The translations under genes were made by a program, and so were the position numbers. Below, piece by piece: positions 23,276-30,694 of a DNA stretch of 30,694 bases. The notes below the pieces were generated by a model. The model worked only from the letters and a program-made list of their open reading frames with translations, had not been told where the DNA came from and did not search any database. Every line of letters starts with the position of its first letter. The first letter of the stretch is position 1. The DNA is from Lachnospiraceae bacterium (GTDB lineage Bacteria > Bacillota > Clostridia > Lachnospirales > Lachnospiraceae): contig CAAGQC010000005.1 in NCBI GenBank assembly GCA_900771995.1, positions 1 to 30,694 on the forward strand, read 5' to 3'.

Positions 23276-24407
23276 TTAATTTTCCGTGTTCTTCTTATCT
23301 CCCTGTATGCTGATCCATTTCAGATAGCCGTTGATGAAGATATCCAGTCCACCGTCCAGTACCGCGTCCACATTACCGGTCTCCACCTCGGTACGGTGAT
23401 CCTTGACCAGCGTGTATGGCTGTAGCACATAGGAACGGATCTGGTTGCCCCAGCCGATCTCCTTGACTTCGCCGCGGATATCCGACAGCTTCTCAACATT
23501 GGCTTCCTGCTTCAGCAGATACAGCTTGGCTTTCAGCATCTGCATTGCCTTATCCTTGTTCTGGAACTGGCTTCGCTCGTTCTGACACTGTACCACGGTT
23601 CCTGTAGGGATATGGGTGATACGGATGGCAGAAGAGGTCTTGTTGATATGCTGACCACCGGCTCCGCTGCTTCGGTAAGTATCGATCCGCAGATCCTTCT
23701 CGTCGATCTCCACATCCAGATCTTCCTCGATATCCGGCATAACATCCAGCGATACGAAGGAGGTCTGACGCTTGCCCTGGGCATTGAACGGGGAAATACG
23801 TACCAGACGGTGTACTCCCTTCTCGGATTTCAGGTAGCCGTAGGCATTCAGCCCATTGACCTGGAAAGTCACGGACTTGATTCCGGCCTCATCACCGTCC
23901 AGATAGTCCAGCACTTCGATGGTAAAGCCTTTACGCTCCGCCCAGCGGGTATACATACGATACAGCATACCGCACCAGTCGCAGCTCTCGGTACCGCCGG
24001 CACCGGCATTGAGCTTTAAGATCGCATTGTTTTTGTCATATTCTCCGGACAACAAAGTACCGATCCGGAGTTCGTCGAACTCTTTAATAAAATCATCCAG
24101 TTCCCCGCGGATCTCTGGGATCAGAGATTCATCGTTCTCCTCATATCCCATATCAATCAGGGTCAGAATGTCATCATACTGTGTGGAGAGCTTATCGCAC
24201 TCTCCCACCGTATCTTTCAGGTTCTTCAGTTCTTTCATTTTCTGGTTGGAACGCTCTGGGTCATCCCAGAAACCGGGGGCTTCCATCTCACGTTCCATTT
24301 CTTCGATTCTCTTTGCCTTATTAGCAAGGTCAAAGTGAATCCCTCACTTCCGCTAAAGGTGTTTCGTAGGACAGAATTTCTGTCTTCATCTGATCTAATT
24401 CAACCAC
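23276..24407 (-). CDS. prfB: Peptide chain release factor 2, expressed by +1 programmed frameshift
   Basis: 376 residues when joined. It ends translation at UGA and UAA. Zero-frame translation starts at GTG 24405-24407 (MVELDQMKTEIL), runs 25 codons to EVRDSL and meets in-frame TGA at 24330-24332. Skipping T24332 continues as DLANKAKRIEE into the main frame. With this reconstruction SPF (stop recognition) falls at 205-207 and GGQ (peptide release) at 250-252, the same numbers as in E. coli RF2, which supports both the start and the shift. The ribosome site is weak (GGGTGA). It follows secA by about 100 bases in the same direction, with no clear terminator between. Confidence 0.96.
24329..24344 (-). 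promoter_or_regulatory. RF2 autoregulatory +1 frameshift site
   Basis: On the minus strand AGGGATTCACTTTGAC holds the slippery CTT, the stop TGA and the following C that favours shifting, with a Shine-Dalgarno-like AGGGA a few bases upstream. When RF2 is scarce the ribosome slips and makes full-length RF2; when abundant, the product ends at 25 residues. Confidence 0.95.
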
Positions 24408-24509
24408 TTAACGTCACCCACTTTCTTATTTATATTTTTCCTTCCATTCCGCGCCGTTGGCGGTCATCACCGGCGACGCGGTTCCACAGGCCGTTGTTTT
24501 CCGTTTCCT

Positions 24510-27077
24510 TTACGCTTTCCGGCCACAGCAGTTCTTGTACTTTTTGCCGCTTCCGCAGGGGCAGGGATCATTGGGATATACCTTTGCATTTTCACGCTTT
24601 ACCGGTCCCTTCTGTAAGGAATCATCCTTGTTCGTACCGGTGATCTGTGCCTGCTGCTCACGCTCTACCTTCTGTTCGATCCTGATATGGAACAGAAGTC
24701 TTACGGTCTCTTCCCGGATATTCTGGGTCATCTCATCGAACATCTCGTAGCCGCTCATCTTGTACTCTACCAGAGGATCTCTCTGTCCGTAAGCCTGTAA
24801 GCCTACGCCCTGACGCAGCTGCTCCATGTCGTCGATGTGATCCATCCACTTACGATCAATGACCTTCAGCAGAACCACACGCTCCAGCTCACGGATAGCT
24901 TCGGGTTCGGGGAACTCAGCTTCTTTTGCTTCGTACAGCTTCACAGCTTCTTCCTTTAACTGCTGCTTTAAGCTGTTCTTCTTGGGCTTCTTCACGCGCT
25001 CCGGTGTCAGAGGCTGTAAAGGAATCGTAGGAATGAGCAGGGTATTCAACTCATTGAAATCCCACTCGGATACATCCGCATCGTCATTGATGCAGATATC
25101 TACGCAGTTCTCGGTAATATCGGTGATCATCTTGTAGATCACGTCACGCATGCTTTCGCCGTTCAGTACCCGCAGACGCTCCTCGTAGATGATCTCTCTC
25201 TGCTCGCTCATGACACGGTCATACTCTAACAGATTCTTACGGATACCGTAGTTGTTGCTCTCAATCTTCTTCTGGGCGGATTCGATGGCGTTGGTCAGCG
25301 CCTTATGCTCGATCTCCTGTCCCTCGGGGATACCCAGGGTATTGAACATGCTGATCAGGCGCTCGGAACCGAACAGTCTCATCAGATCGTCCTCCAGTGA
25401 GATGTAGAACTTGGATTCACCGGGATCTCCCTGACGTCCGGAACGTCCACGCAGCTGGTTATCGATACGTCTGGACTCGTGACGCTCGGTACCGATGATC
25501 TTCAGACCTCCGGCTGCCTTTGCCTCGTCATCCAGCTTGATATCCGTACCACGGCCTGCCATGTTGGTGGCGATGGTCACGGCACCGTGTACACCGGCAT
25601 CTGCTACGATCTCTGCTTCCAGTTCATGGAATTTTGCATTCAGGACTTTGTGCTGGATGCCGCGCTTTGTCAGCATTCTGCTCAGTTCCTCACTGGCTTC
25701 GATGGTAATGGTACCTACCAGTACGGGCTGGCCGGTAGCATGAGCTTCCTCTACCGCATTCACGATAGCGTTCAGCTTCTCTTTTTTCGTTTTGTATACG
25801 GCATCCTGCAGATCCTTACGGATGACGGGGCGGTTCGTGGGGATTACTACAACGTCCATGCCGTAGATCTCACGGAACTCGGTCTCCTCGGTGAGGGCCG
25901 TACCGGTCATACCGGACTTTTTATCAAACAGGTTGAAGAAATTCTGGAACGTAATGGACGCCAGCGTCTTACTTTCTCTCTTAACCTTTACATGCTCTTT
26001 TGCCTCGATGGCCTGATGCAGGCCGTCGGAATAACGACGTCCCGGCATGATACGTCCGGTAAACTCATCGACGATCAGCACCTGATCATCCTTTACCACA
26101 TAATCCTTATCGCGGAACATCAGATTGTGTGCGCGCAGTGCCAGTATGATGTTGTGCTGGATCTCCAGGTTCTCGGGATCCGCAAAGTTATCAATATGGA
26201 AGAATCTCTCTACCTTTTCCATACCTGCGGCAGTCAGGTTGATGATCTTATCCTTCTCGTTGACTACGAAGTCTCCGGTCTCTTCCTGTACCACACCCAT
26301 GATGGCATCCATCTTGGTCAGTTCCTGTACATCGTCACCACGCTTCATCTGGCGTGCCAGCAGATCGCACATTTCATATAAAGCGGTAGATTTGCCGCTC
26401 TGTCCGGAAATGATCAGCGGGGTTCTCGCTTCATCGATCAGTACGGAGTCCACCTCATCGATGATGGCATAGTGCAGTCCCCGCAGAACCAGCTGTTCCT
26501 TGTAGATGACCATGTTATCACGCAGATAATCAAATCCCAGTTCGTTGTTGGTCACATAAGTGATGTCACACTTGTAGGCTGCCTGTCTCTCCTCGGAGGT
26601 CATGCTGTTCAATACCACGCCGACCTTCAGGCCCAGGAATTCATGTACCTGCCCCATCCACTCCGCATCACGCTTTGCCAGATAGTCATTGACGGTAACG
26701 ACATGGACACCCTTGCCTTCCAGGGCATTCAGATATGCGGGAAGGGTGGACACCAGCGTCTTACCTTCACCGGTACGCATCTCTGCGATACGTCCCTGAT
26801 GCAGGATAATACCACCGATCAGCTGTACTCTGTAGTGCTCCATGTTCAGAACACGTTTTGCAGCCTCTCTTACGGTTGCATAAGCCTCCGGAAGCAGATC
26901 ATCCAGAGTCTCTCCCTCAGTGAGACGCTTCTTGTACTCCTCGGTCTTGCCGCGCAGCTCCTCATCGGAAAGTGCCTGCATTGTAGGACGGAGTGCCTCG
27001 ATCTTGTCCACCAGGGGCTCAATACGCTTCAGTTCTCTGGAACTGTGCGTGCCAAATATCTTTTCAATAACGTTCAT
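24510..27077 (-). CDS. secA: Preprotein translocase ATPase SecA
   Basis: 855 residues. It drives protein export through SecYEG. Walker A is MRTGEGKT (100-107), DEAD-type Walker B sits in IIDEVDSVLIDEARTPLIIS, the second ATPase half shows NMAGRGTDIKL and RHESRRIDNQLRGRSGRQGD, and the C-terminal zinc finger NDPCPCGSGKKYKNCCG binds SecB or ribosomes in other bacteria. I chose ATG 27075-27077 with GAGGA upstream; the longer frame adds 18 residues not typical of SecA. Confidence 0.98.
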   Translation of the reverse strand: MNVIEKIFGTHSSRELKRIEPLVDKIEALRPTMQALSDEELRGKTEEYKKRLTEGETLDDLLPEAYATVREAAKRVLNMEHYRVQLIGGIILHQGRIAEMRTGEGKTLVSTLPAYLNALEGKGVHVVTVNDYLAKRDAEWMGQVHEFLGLKVGVVLNSMTSEERQAAYKCDITYVTNNELGFDYLRDNMVIYKEQLVLRGLHYAIIDEVDSVLIDEARTPLIISGQSGKSTALYEMCDLLARQMKRGDDVQELTKMDAIMGVVQEETGDFVVNEKDKIINLTAAGMEKVERFFHIDNFADPENLEIQHNIILALRAHNLMFRDKDYVVKDDQVLIVDEFTGRIMPGRRYSDGLHQAIEAKEHVKVKRESKTLASITFQNFFNLFDKKSGMTGTALTEETEFREIYGMDVVVIPTNRPVIRKDLQDAVYKTKKEKLNAIVNAVEEAHATGQPVLVGTITIEASEELSRMLTKRGIQHKVLNAKFHELEAEIVADAGVHGAVTIATNMAGRGTDIKLDDEAKAAGGLKIIGTERHESRRIDNQLRGRSGRQGDPGESKFYISLEDDLMRLFGSERLISMFNTLGIPEGQEIEHKALTNAIESAQKKIESNNYGIRKNLLEYDRVMSEQREIIYEERLRVLNGESMRDVIYKMITDITENCVDICINDDADVSEWDFNELNTLLIPTIPLQPLTPERVKKPKKNSLKQQLKEEAVKLYEAKEAEFPEPEAIRELERVVLLKVIDRKWMDHIDDMEQLRQGVGLQAYGQRDPLVEYKMSGYEMFDEMTQNIREETVRLLFHIRIEQKVEREQQAQITGTNKDDSLQKGPVKRENAKVYPNDPCPCGSGKKYKNCCGRKA

Positions 27078-27143
27078 TTTTTCCTCGTTTCCGCACCCCC
27101 TCGACAGTAAAAAGTCGGCGGGTCTTCGCATAATTCAAAGCTT

Positions 27144-27172
27144 ATTGTAGCAGATTTTCCTCTATGTTTCAA
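27144..27172 (-). promoter_or_regulatory. Promoter of secA
   Basis: On the minus strand there is TTGAAA (27167-27172), a 17-base spacer and TACAAT (27144-27149) with an extended-10 TGC in front. The leader is about 60 bases and includes a small CGAC/GTCG stem before the ribosome site. Confidence 0.78.
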
Positions 27173-27251
27173 CCTTTCTATGCCTGTGGAGCCGTGAAAA
27201 GACTGTAAAAATTTTATGAACAGTACGCCGCCCGGTTTCCACCTGCGAAAA

Positions 27252-27280
27252 TTGACAGCGAAAAGAAAAGTTATTATAAT
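27252..27280 (+). promoter_or_regulatory. Perfect-consensus promoter of the HD-GYP gene
   Basis: TTGACA (27252-27257), exactly 17 bases and TATAAT (27275-27280). This is the only fully consensus promoter in the window. Transcription would start near 27287, leaving a leader of about 136 bases. Confidence 0.88.
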
Positions 27281-27286
27281 TAAATT

Positions 27287-27422
27287 AATCATCCACAGTC
27301 ATGTAACTATTGGCGTATATCCGGCAGTTTTCCATATTTTCAGGAGGTGGCCGGCAATATTTGCAGGACGTGGCAGCGTCCCTGACGAACGGTTACAAAA
27401 GATATCAAGGAGTACCGAATCC
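27287..27422 (+). promoter_or_regulatory. Structured 5' leader of the HD-GYP gene, possible cis-acting RNA
   Basis: The leader contains nested complementary blocks: TGTAAC (27302-27307) with GTTACA (27392-27397), CCGGC (27321-27325) with GCCGG (27350-27354), and CAGGACG (27364-27370) with CGTCCCTG (27377-27384, one bulge). Together they could form a closed junction with two inner hairpins, ending just before the AAGGAG ribosome site (27407-27412). There is no U-run terminator, so any control would be at translation. It does not match the c-di-GMP-I aptamer blocks I know. An AGGAGG at 27342-27347 and a short TTG-started frame (27361-27426) whose TGA overlaps the next ATG are also present. The folding is inferred by eye. 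Confidence 0.4.
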
Positions 27423-28505
27423 ATGAAAAGACTATCGATCACACAACTGATTCCCGGAATGATCACGGCCGAGGATGTCTACGATCTGGAGCATGAACTT
27501 GTCGTCCCCAAGGGCACGGTCCTCACGGACAAGCTCATCACCAAACTGGATCTGTACGGCATTCTCACGATCTATGCCGAAGATATTCTCCCGGAGCTGG
27601 ATCCTCCGAAGGAGCCTTTCGAAACGGAAACCTCTCATTATGAACGCATCAAAAGTTCTCCGGAATTCCAGCTGTTCAAGGAAGAATTTGAGAACGAAGT
27701 GGAGCTTTTCCGGGAAAATATGAATCTGGTGGTTCAGAAGAATACCGAACTGGATGTGAAGACTCTGCTGCAGAATACACTGGCGATCGTAGCGAACCAT
27801 TCCGGCAATATCAGTCTTCTGGATATGTTACAGAATATCCGGGAATACGACGATTCCACCTATACCCACAGCCTGAATGTAGCACTGATCTGCAATATTC
27901 TGGCGGGCTGGCTGAAGCTTCCCCAGGAAGAGGTCGAGCTGGCTACTGCCTGTGGTCTGTTCCACGACATCGGCAAAATGATGATCCCATATTCCATCAT
28001 TGCCAAGCCCGGAAAACTGTCTGAAGAAGAGTTTGCCACGGTGAAAACGCATCCGACGCTGGGATATGAGTTATTGCAGTCACAGGATGTGGACGAGCAT
28101 GTAAAAAATGCGGCTCTTATGCACCACGAGCGCAACGACGGCAGCGGTTACCCTCTGAAATTAAAAGGGAATCAGATCGATCCGTATGCACGGATGGTAG
28201 CGATTGCGGATGTCTACGATGCCATGACGGCGGCCCGCTGTTATCGCGGACCCTTATGCCCGTTCCGTGTCATTGAAATGTTCGAGGCAGAGGGCTTCCA
28301 GAAATACGATGTTTCCATCCTGCTTCCTTTTCTGAAAAATGTGGTGAATTCCTGCCTGCAGAATCGCTGTCTGTTAAGTGACGGCCGGAAGGGTACCATC
28401 ATTTACATCAATAAGGAAAAGCTGTCCCGCCCGGTGGTACAATGTGGCGGGGAGTATATCAATCTGGCAGATCAGCCGTATCTGGAGATTGAAAAGCTGC
28501 TTTGA
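27423..28505 (+). CDS. HD-GYP domain phosphodiesterase (cyclic dinucleotide family)
   Basis: 360 residues, cytosolic. The N-terminal small domain (about 1-58; MKRLSITQLIPGMITAEDVY) is of a kind seen in clostridial HD-GYP proteins. A linker precedes the HD-GYP domain with His149, HD 181-182, His210, HHERNDGSGYP (234-244) and DVYDAM (263-268). The motif set is complete, so it is probably active, most likely on c-di-GMP, though other cyclic dinucleotides are possible. AAGGAG lies 10 bases upstream of ATG 27423. The pectinesterase gene follows in the same direction after 114 bases. Confidence 0.93.
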   Translation: MKRLSITQLIPGMITAEDVYDLEHELVVPKGTVLTDKLITKLDLYGILTIYAEDILPELDPPKEPFETETSHYERIKSSPEFQLFKEEFENEVELFRENMNLVVQKNTELDVKTLLQNTLAIVANHSGNISLLDMLQNIREYDDSTYTHSLNVALICNILAGWLKLPQEEVELATACGLFHDIGKMMIPYSIIAKPGKLSEEEFATVKTHPTLGYELLQSQDVDEHVKNAALMHHERNDGSGYPLKLKGNQIDPYARMVAIADVYDAMTAARCYRGPLCPFRVIEMFEAEGFQKYDVSILLPFLKNVVNSCLQNRCLLSDGRKGTIIYINKEKLSRPVVQCGGEYINLADQPYLEIEKLL

Positions 28506-28538
28506 TTTTTCACACGCAATTTGTGCCTGCGCAGTGTA

Positions 28539-28583
28539 TTAAAGTACACCGTACTAAGGTATACCGTGCTAAAGTACGTGAAA
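28539..28583 (+). repeat. Three imperfect 15-base tandem repeats
   Basis: Units TTAAAGTACACCGTA (28539), CTAAGGTATACCGTG (28554) and CTAAAGTACGTGAAA (28569) sit end to end between the HD-GYP and pectinesterase genes. The first two units differ at four of 15 positions. The frame of the pectinesterase gene runs open through them as VLKYT-VLRYT-VLKYV but lacks a plausible ribosome site upstream, so I treat them as noncoding. Confidence 0.7.
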
Positions 28584-28619
28584 GCTTGCAGGTTACGGAA
28601 AGGTATAGGTATTTTATTT

Positions 28620-29675
28620 ATGTCTGATATTATACATTTGTATGTAAATATGCCTGGAGAAATGATTCCAGGCACTTCTTTTGCCACCATTGGCGAGGCG
28701 CTGGACTCTCTGGGGGAGAATACGGAGACGACAGAAAAACAGTTTCCCGCTCCCGTTTCGGAGCTTGCTCCGGTGATCCTGCATATCGGCAAGGGAATCT
28801 ATCGGGAAAAACTAGTCATCACCAGACCGAATGTGACCCTGGAAGGTGTAGGCTGTGAAGATACAGTTCTTGTGTATGGGGATGCGGCCTTTGATCTCAT
28901 GCCGGAGGGGGATAAGCGCGGAACCTTCCGCACCGCTTCCGTCCGGATCGACACCCATGATTTTACCGCAAAACATCTGACTTTCCAGAACGATTCCGGC
29001 TTCGGCCATACCGTGGGACAGGCGCTGGCAGTCTATGTGGACGGTGACCGCAATGCCTTCTATGATTGTCGGTTCCTGGGCAGTCAGGATACGATCTTCG
29101 ATGCGCCCCTGCCGTTAAAGGAAGCACAGCCCGGCGGTTTCAAAGGCCCCGGAGAATTCCGGCTCCGGACTATGGGACGGCATTATTATGAAAATTGTTT
29201 TATTCGGGGAGATGTGGACTTTATCTTCGGCAGCGGAATCGCCTGGTTTGAACATTGCACGATCTTCTCCAAGCTTCCCGGAGACCGCATTCCGCCGGAA
29301 AGCCCGGATTCCGAGGTGATCTACGGCTATGTGACAGCTGCCTCCACCCCGCAGGAGGAGCCTTACGGCTATGTGTTCCACGAATGCAAATTAGAGAGTG
29401 ACTGTCCGCCCCATTCCATTTATCTGGGACGCCCCTGGAGAGAATGGGCGAAGACCGTATTCCTACACTGTGAACTGGGGGAGCATATCCATCCCGCCGG
29501 CTGGCAGGACTGGAAAAAGCCCCATGACCATTTCTACTACGGAGAATACAACTCCTACGGTCCCGGCGCCTCCCCCGCCACCCGCGCCGACTTCTCCCAC
29601 CAGCTGACGGAGGAGGAAGCAGCGGAGTATACCGTGGAACGGGTGATGAAGGGTTGGGAGCCGCAGGATTTCTGA
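28620..29675 (+). CDS. Pectin methylesterase, CE8 family (intracellular)
   Basis: 351 residues. It removes methyl esters from pectic galacturonides, giving methanol and free acid. The parallel beta-helix family motifs are clear: GQALAVYVDGD (133-143), FLGSQDTIF with Asp157, GDVDFIFG with Asp200 as nucleophile, and LGRPW with Arg271; these correspond to the two catalytic Asp and the Arg of known CE8 enzymes. Start ATG 28620 has only distant AGG motifs upstream, so the ribosome site is weak. There is no signal peptide, so the enzyme is cytosolic and must act on imported oligomers. No terminator separates it from the HD-GYP gene. Confidence 0.92.
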   Translation: MSDIIHLYVNMPGEMIPGTSFATIGEALDSLGENTETTEKQFPAPVSELAPVILHIGKGIYREKLVITRPNVTLEGVGCEDTVLVYGDAAFDLMPEGDKRGTFRTASVRIDTHDFTAKHLTFQNDSGFGHTVGQALAVYVDGDRNAFYDCRFLGSQDTIFDAPLPLKEAQPGGFKGPGEFRLRTMGRHYYENCFIRGDVDFIFGSGIAWFEHCTIFSKLPGDRIPPESPDSEVIYGYVTAASTPQEEPYGYVFHECKLESDCPPHSIYLGRPWREWAKTVFLHCELGEHIHPAGWQDWKKPHDHFYYGEYNSYGPGASPATRADFSHQLTEEEAAEYTVERVMKGWEPQDF

Positions 29676-29753
29676 ACCTTGGCATGCAATGCTGTTTTGC
29701 GCACCCAAATCGTCCGATGTAGTCCATCCATTATGAAAGGAGCTCCGACGCCT

Positions 29754-30515
29754 ATGTATCAAAAAGAGTTGGCCCGCCAGTTGGCGTTGGATTATTGTTG
29801 TAGTCCCGCTGATGTAGCTGATTCAAAGAACCATTTTTCGATTTATATTCCGCAGGAAGGGCGCCGTCGTTTTCAGGAGGGGACTGTCTGTGGCTTAAAA
29901 ATTGCTGTCATTAATGGGAAATTATTATTTACCGGTTCCGAGAAAATTGTTGCAGAATGCAGAAAGCGTTATGCTGATACGACCGGAGAATGGTTCTTCG
30001 ATGTAAAAAAACTTTGGGAAATAGAGGAACTACTGCTGCCGTTTCACTTCCGTGTTGCACAGGCGCATCCGTTTTTTCTGCCGGAAGCTGCTCTCTCTTC
30101 TTCCATTTCTTCCCCGGAATTGTCTGAGGCTCCTGCTTTCGACCTGGTACGATATGATCAGAATGCTATTCTGAAATTTCGAGGGGACAGCCGCTTTGAT
30201 GAGGCTTTTGCCTTCGATCCCGATGCCCCTGATGTTCTGGGTATCGCCGCGGTAAAAGACGGCAAGATCCTTGGGATGGCCGGTGCCAGTGCTGACAGTC
30301 CTCTGTTCTGGCAGATTGGTATCAATGTGGATTCCCATGCCGAGGGAGCGCATGTGGGTTCTACTCTGGTAAGGATTCTCGCGCAGGACATCATCGCCCA
30401 GGGTGCCATTCCCTATTACGGCACCAGCATGTCACACATTGCCTCCCAACGGGTCGCCCACAGAGCAGGATTTGCTGTAGCGTGGGCAGAGTTGGTGGCG
30501 GAGAAGATATGGTAA
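29754..30515 (+). CDS. GNAT-family N-acetyltransferase with extra N-terminal domain
   Basis: 253 residues. The C-terminal part (about 155-253) is a GNAT fold, with the acetyl-CoA region INVDSHAEGAHVGSTLVRIL and a following IPYYGTSMSHIASQRVAHRA-GF segment. The loop EGAHVGS is a degenerate form of the Q/RxxGxG/A loop. The first 150 residues (MYQKELARQLALDYCCSPAD...) look like a separate alpha/beta domain that I cannot name. ATG 29754 has AAAGGAG 11 bases upstream. The substrate is unknown. Sequence texture is somewhat more T-rich than the pectinesterase gene before it. Confidence 0.82.
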   Translation: MYQKELARQLALDYCCSPADVADSKNHFSIYIPQEGRRRFQEGTVCGLKIAVINGKLLFTGSEKIVAECRKRYADTTGEWFFDVKKLWEIEELLLPFHFRVAQAHPFFLPEAALSSSISSPELSEAPAFDLVRYDQNAILKFRGDSRFDEAFAFDPDAPDVLGIAAVKDGKILGMAGASADSPLFWQIGINVDSHAEGAHVGSTLVRILAQDIIAQGAIPYYGTSMSHIASQRVAHRAGFAVAWAELVAEKIW

Positions 30516-30536
30516 ATAGAAAGTTAGTGAAATAAA

Positions 30537-30694
30537 TATTTTTCTAAACCGGACGAACTCCCGGAGCGGCAGAAGGCTCTCAGGCAGATATCGGTCTCCA
30601 AGCGTGAATTTTCTAAAGCAGTGGATAAAGTATTTCTAATCCGGACGGGCACGGCTCTAGGCGACATCCATGTCGCCGGCCGCCTGTCGCGAAC
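30537..30694 (+). repeat. Right-end region: direct repeats, palindrome and open stretch without a start
   Basis: Two copies of a T-rich block plus CCGGACG occur 92 bases apart (30539-30555, TTTTTCTAAACCGGACG; 30631-30647, TATTTCTAATCCGGACG). A perfect 8-bp dyad GGCGACAT-CC-ATGTCGCC lies at 30660-30677. One plus frame is open from 30531 to the edge and reads protein-like in part (PDELPERQKALRQISVSKRE) but has no start codon. This could be a gene remnant or part of a repeat family continuing to the right; the window ends too soon to decide. Confidence 0.45.

Noticed and set aside
24408..24509. Terminator between secA and prfB
   Set aside because: A GC-rich imperfect fold is possible (CCGCG/CGCGG blocks) but pairing is broken and there is no U-run; readthrough from secA to prfB seems more likely.
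25479..27110. Long plus-strand frames opposite secA (300 and 212 codons)
   Set aside because: They mirror the codon structure of secA, have no ribosome sites and no family features.
27287..27422. c-di-GMP-I riboswitch before the HD-GYP gene
   Set aside because: The conserved aptamer blocks (CACGCACAGGGCAAACC-like and the GNRA/receptor region) are absent; kept only as an unnamed structured leader.
28539..28583. CRISPR or mobile-element repeat
   Set aside because: Units are adjacent with no spacers, imperfect, only three, and no cas or transposase genes are nearby.

Overview
The window looks like chromosomal DNA of a fibre-degrading gut Clostridium relative, most likely Lachnospiraceae. This is inferred from the mix of families (LplB/YtcP-type sugar transporter with a YesN-like membrane regulator, YcxB-like and DUF975 proteins, an FMN-riboswitch-controlled RibU), from AGGAGG-type ribosome sites and from sigma-A promoters with 17-base spacers. 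It is mostly core genome. I see no prophage, insertion sequence or CRISPR array.

Layout. (1) 1-1250: a leftward promoter at the edge, two leftward tRNA-Ser genes (GGA, UGA) with their promoter, a strong terminator, and a decayed stretch with two frameshifted gene remnants. (2) 1187-8276: a pectin/rhamnogalacturonan locus. A leftward operon encodes a solute-binding lipoprotein, two permeases and an intracellular rhamnogalacturonan acetylesterase-like enzyme; the divergent gene is a two-TM AraC regulator. The shared upstream region has a promoter and a cre-like dyad. (3) 8219-14386: a long leftward housekeeping operon, YcxB-like protein, tsaE, tsaB, rimI, a small zinc-ribbon protein, an RNase Z-like hydrolase, a membrane-anchored unknown, tsaD and ispD, with a promoter at one end and a terminator at the other. 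It holds the TsaB/D/E part of t6A tRNA modification. (4) 14390-18166: a MacB-type exporter operon (ATPase, adaptor, permease). (5) 18252-19373: FMN riboswitch plus ribU. (6) 19395-23262: tex leftward, and two small membrane protein genes rightward. (7) 23276-27172: secA and prfB leftward; prfB needs a +1 programmed frameshift that can be read directly. (8) 27252-30694: a consensus promoter with a 136-base structured leader before an HD-GYP gene, then an intracellular pectin methylesterase, a GNAT protein, and a repeat-bearing end region without a clear gene.

How they connect. The importer, the acetylesterase and the methylesterase all point to uptake of decorated pectin oligosaccharides followed by de-esterification inside the cell, since neither esterase has a signal peptide. 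The regulator and cre-like site would link this to substrate sensing and carbon status. No completely new system is evident; the most unusual unexplained element is the structured HD-GYP leader.
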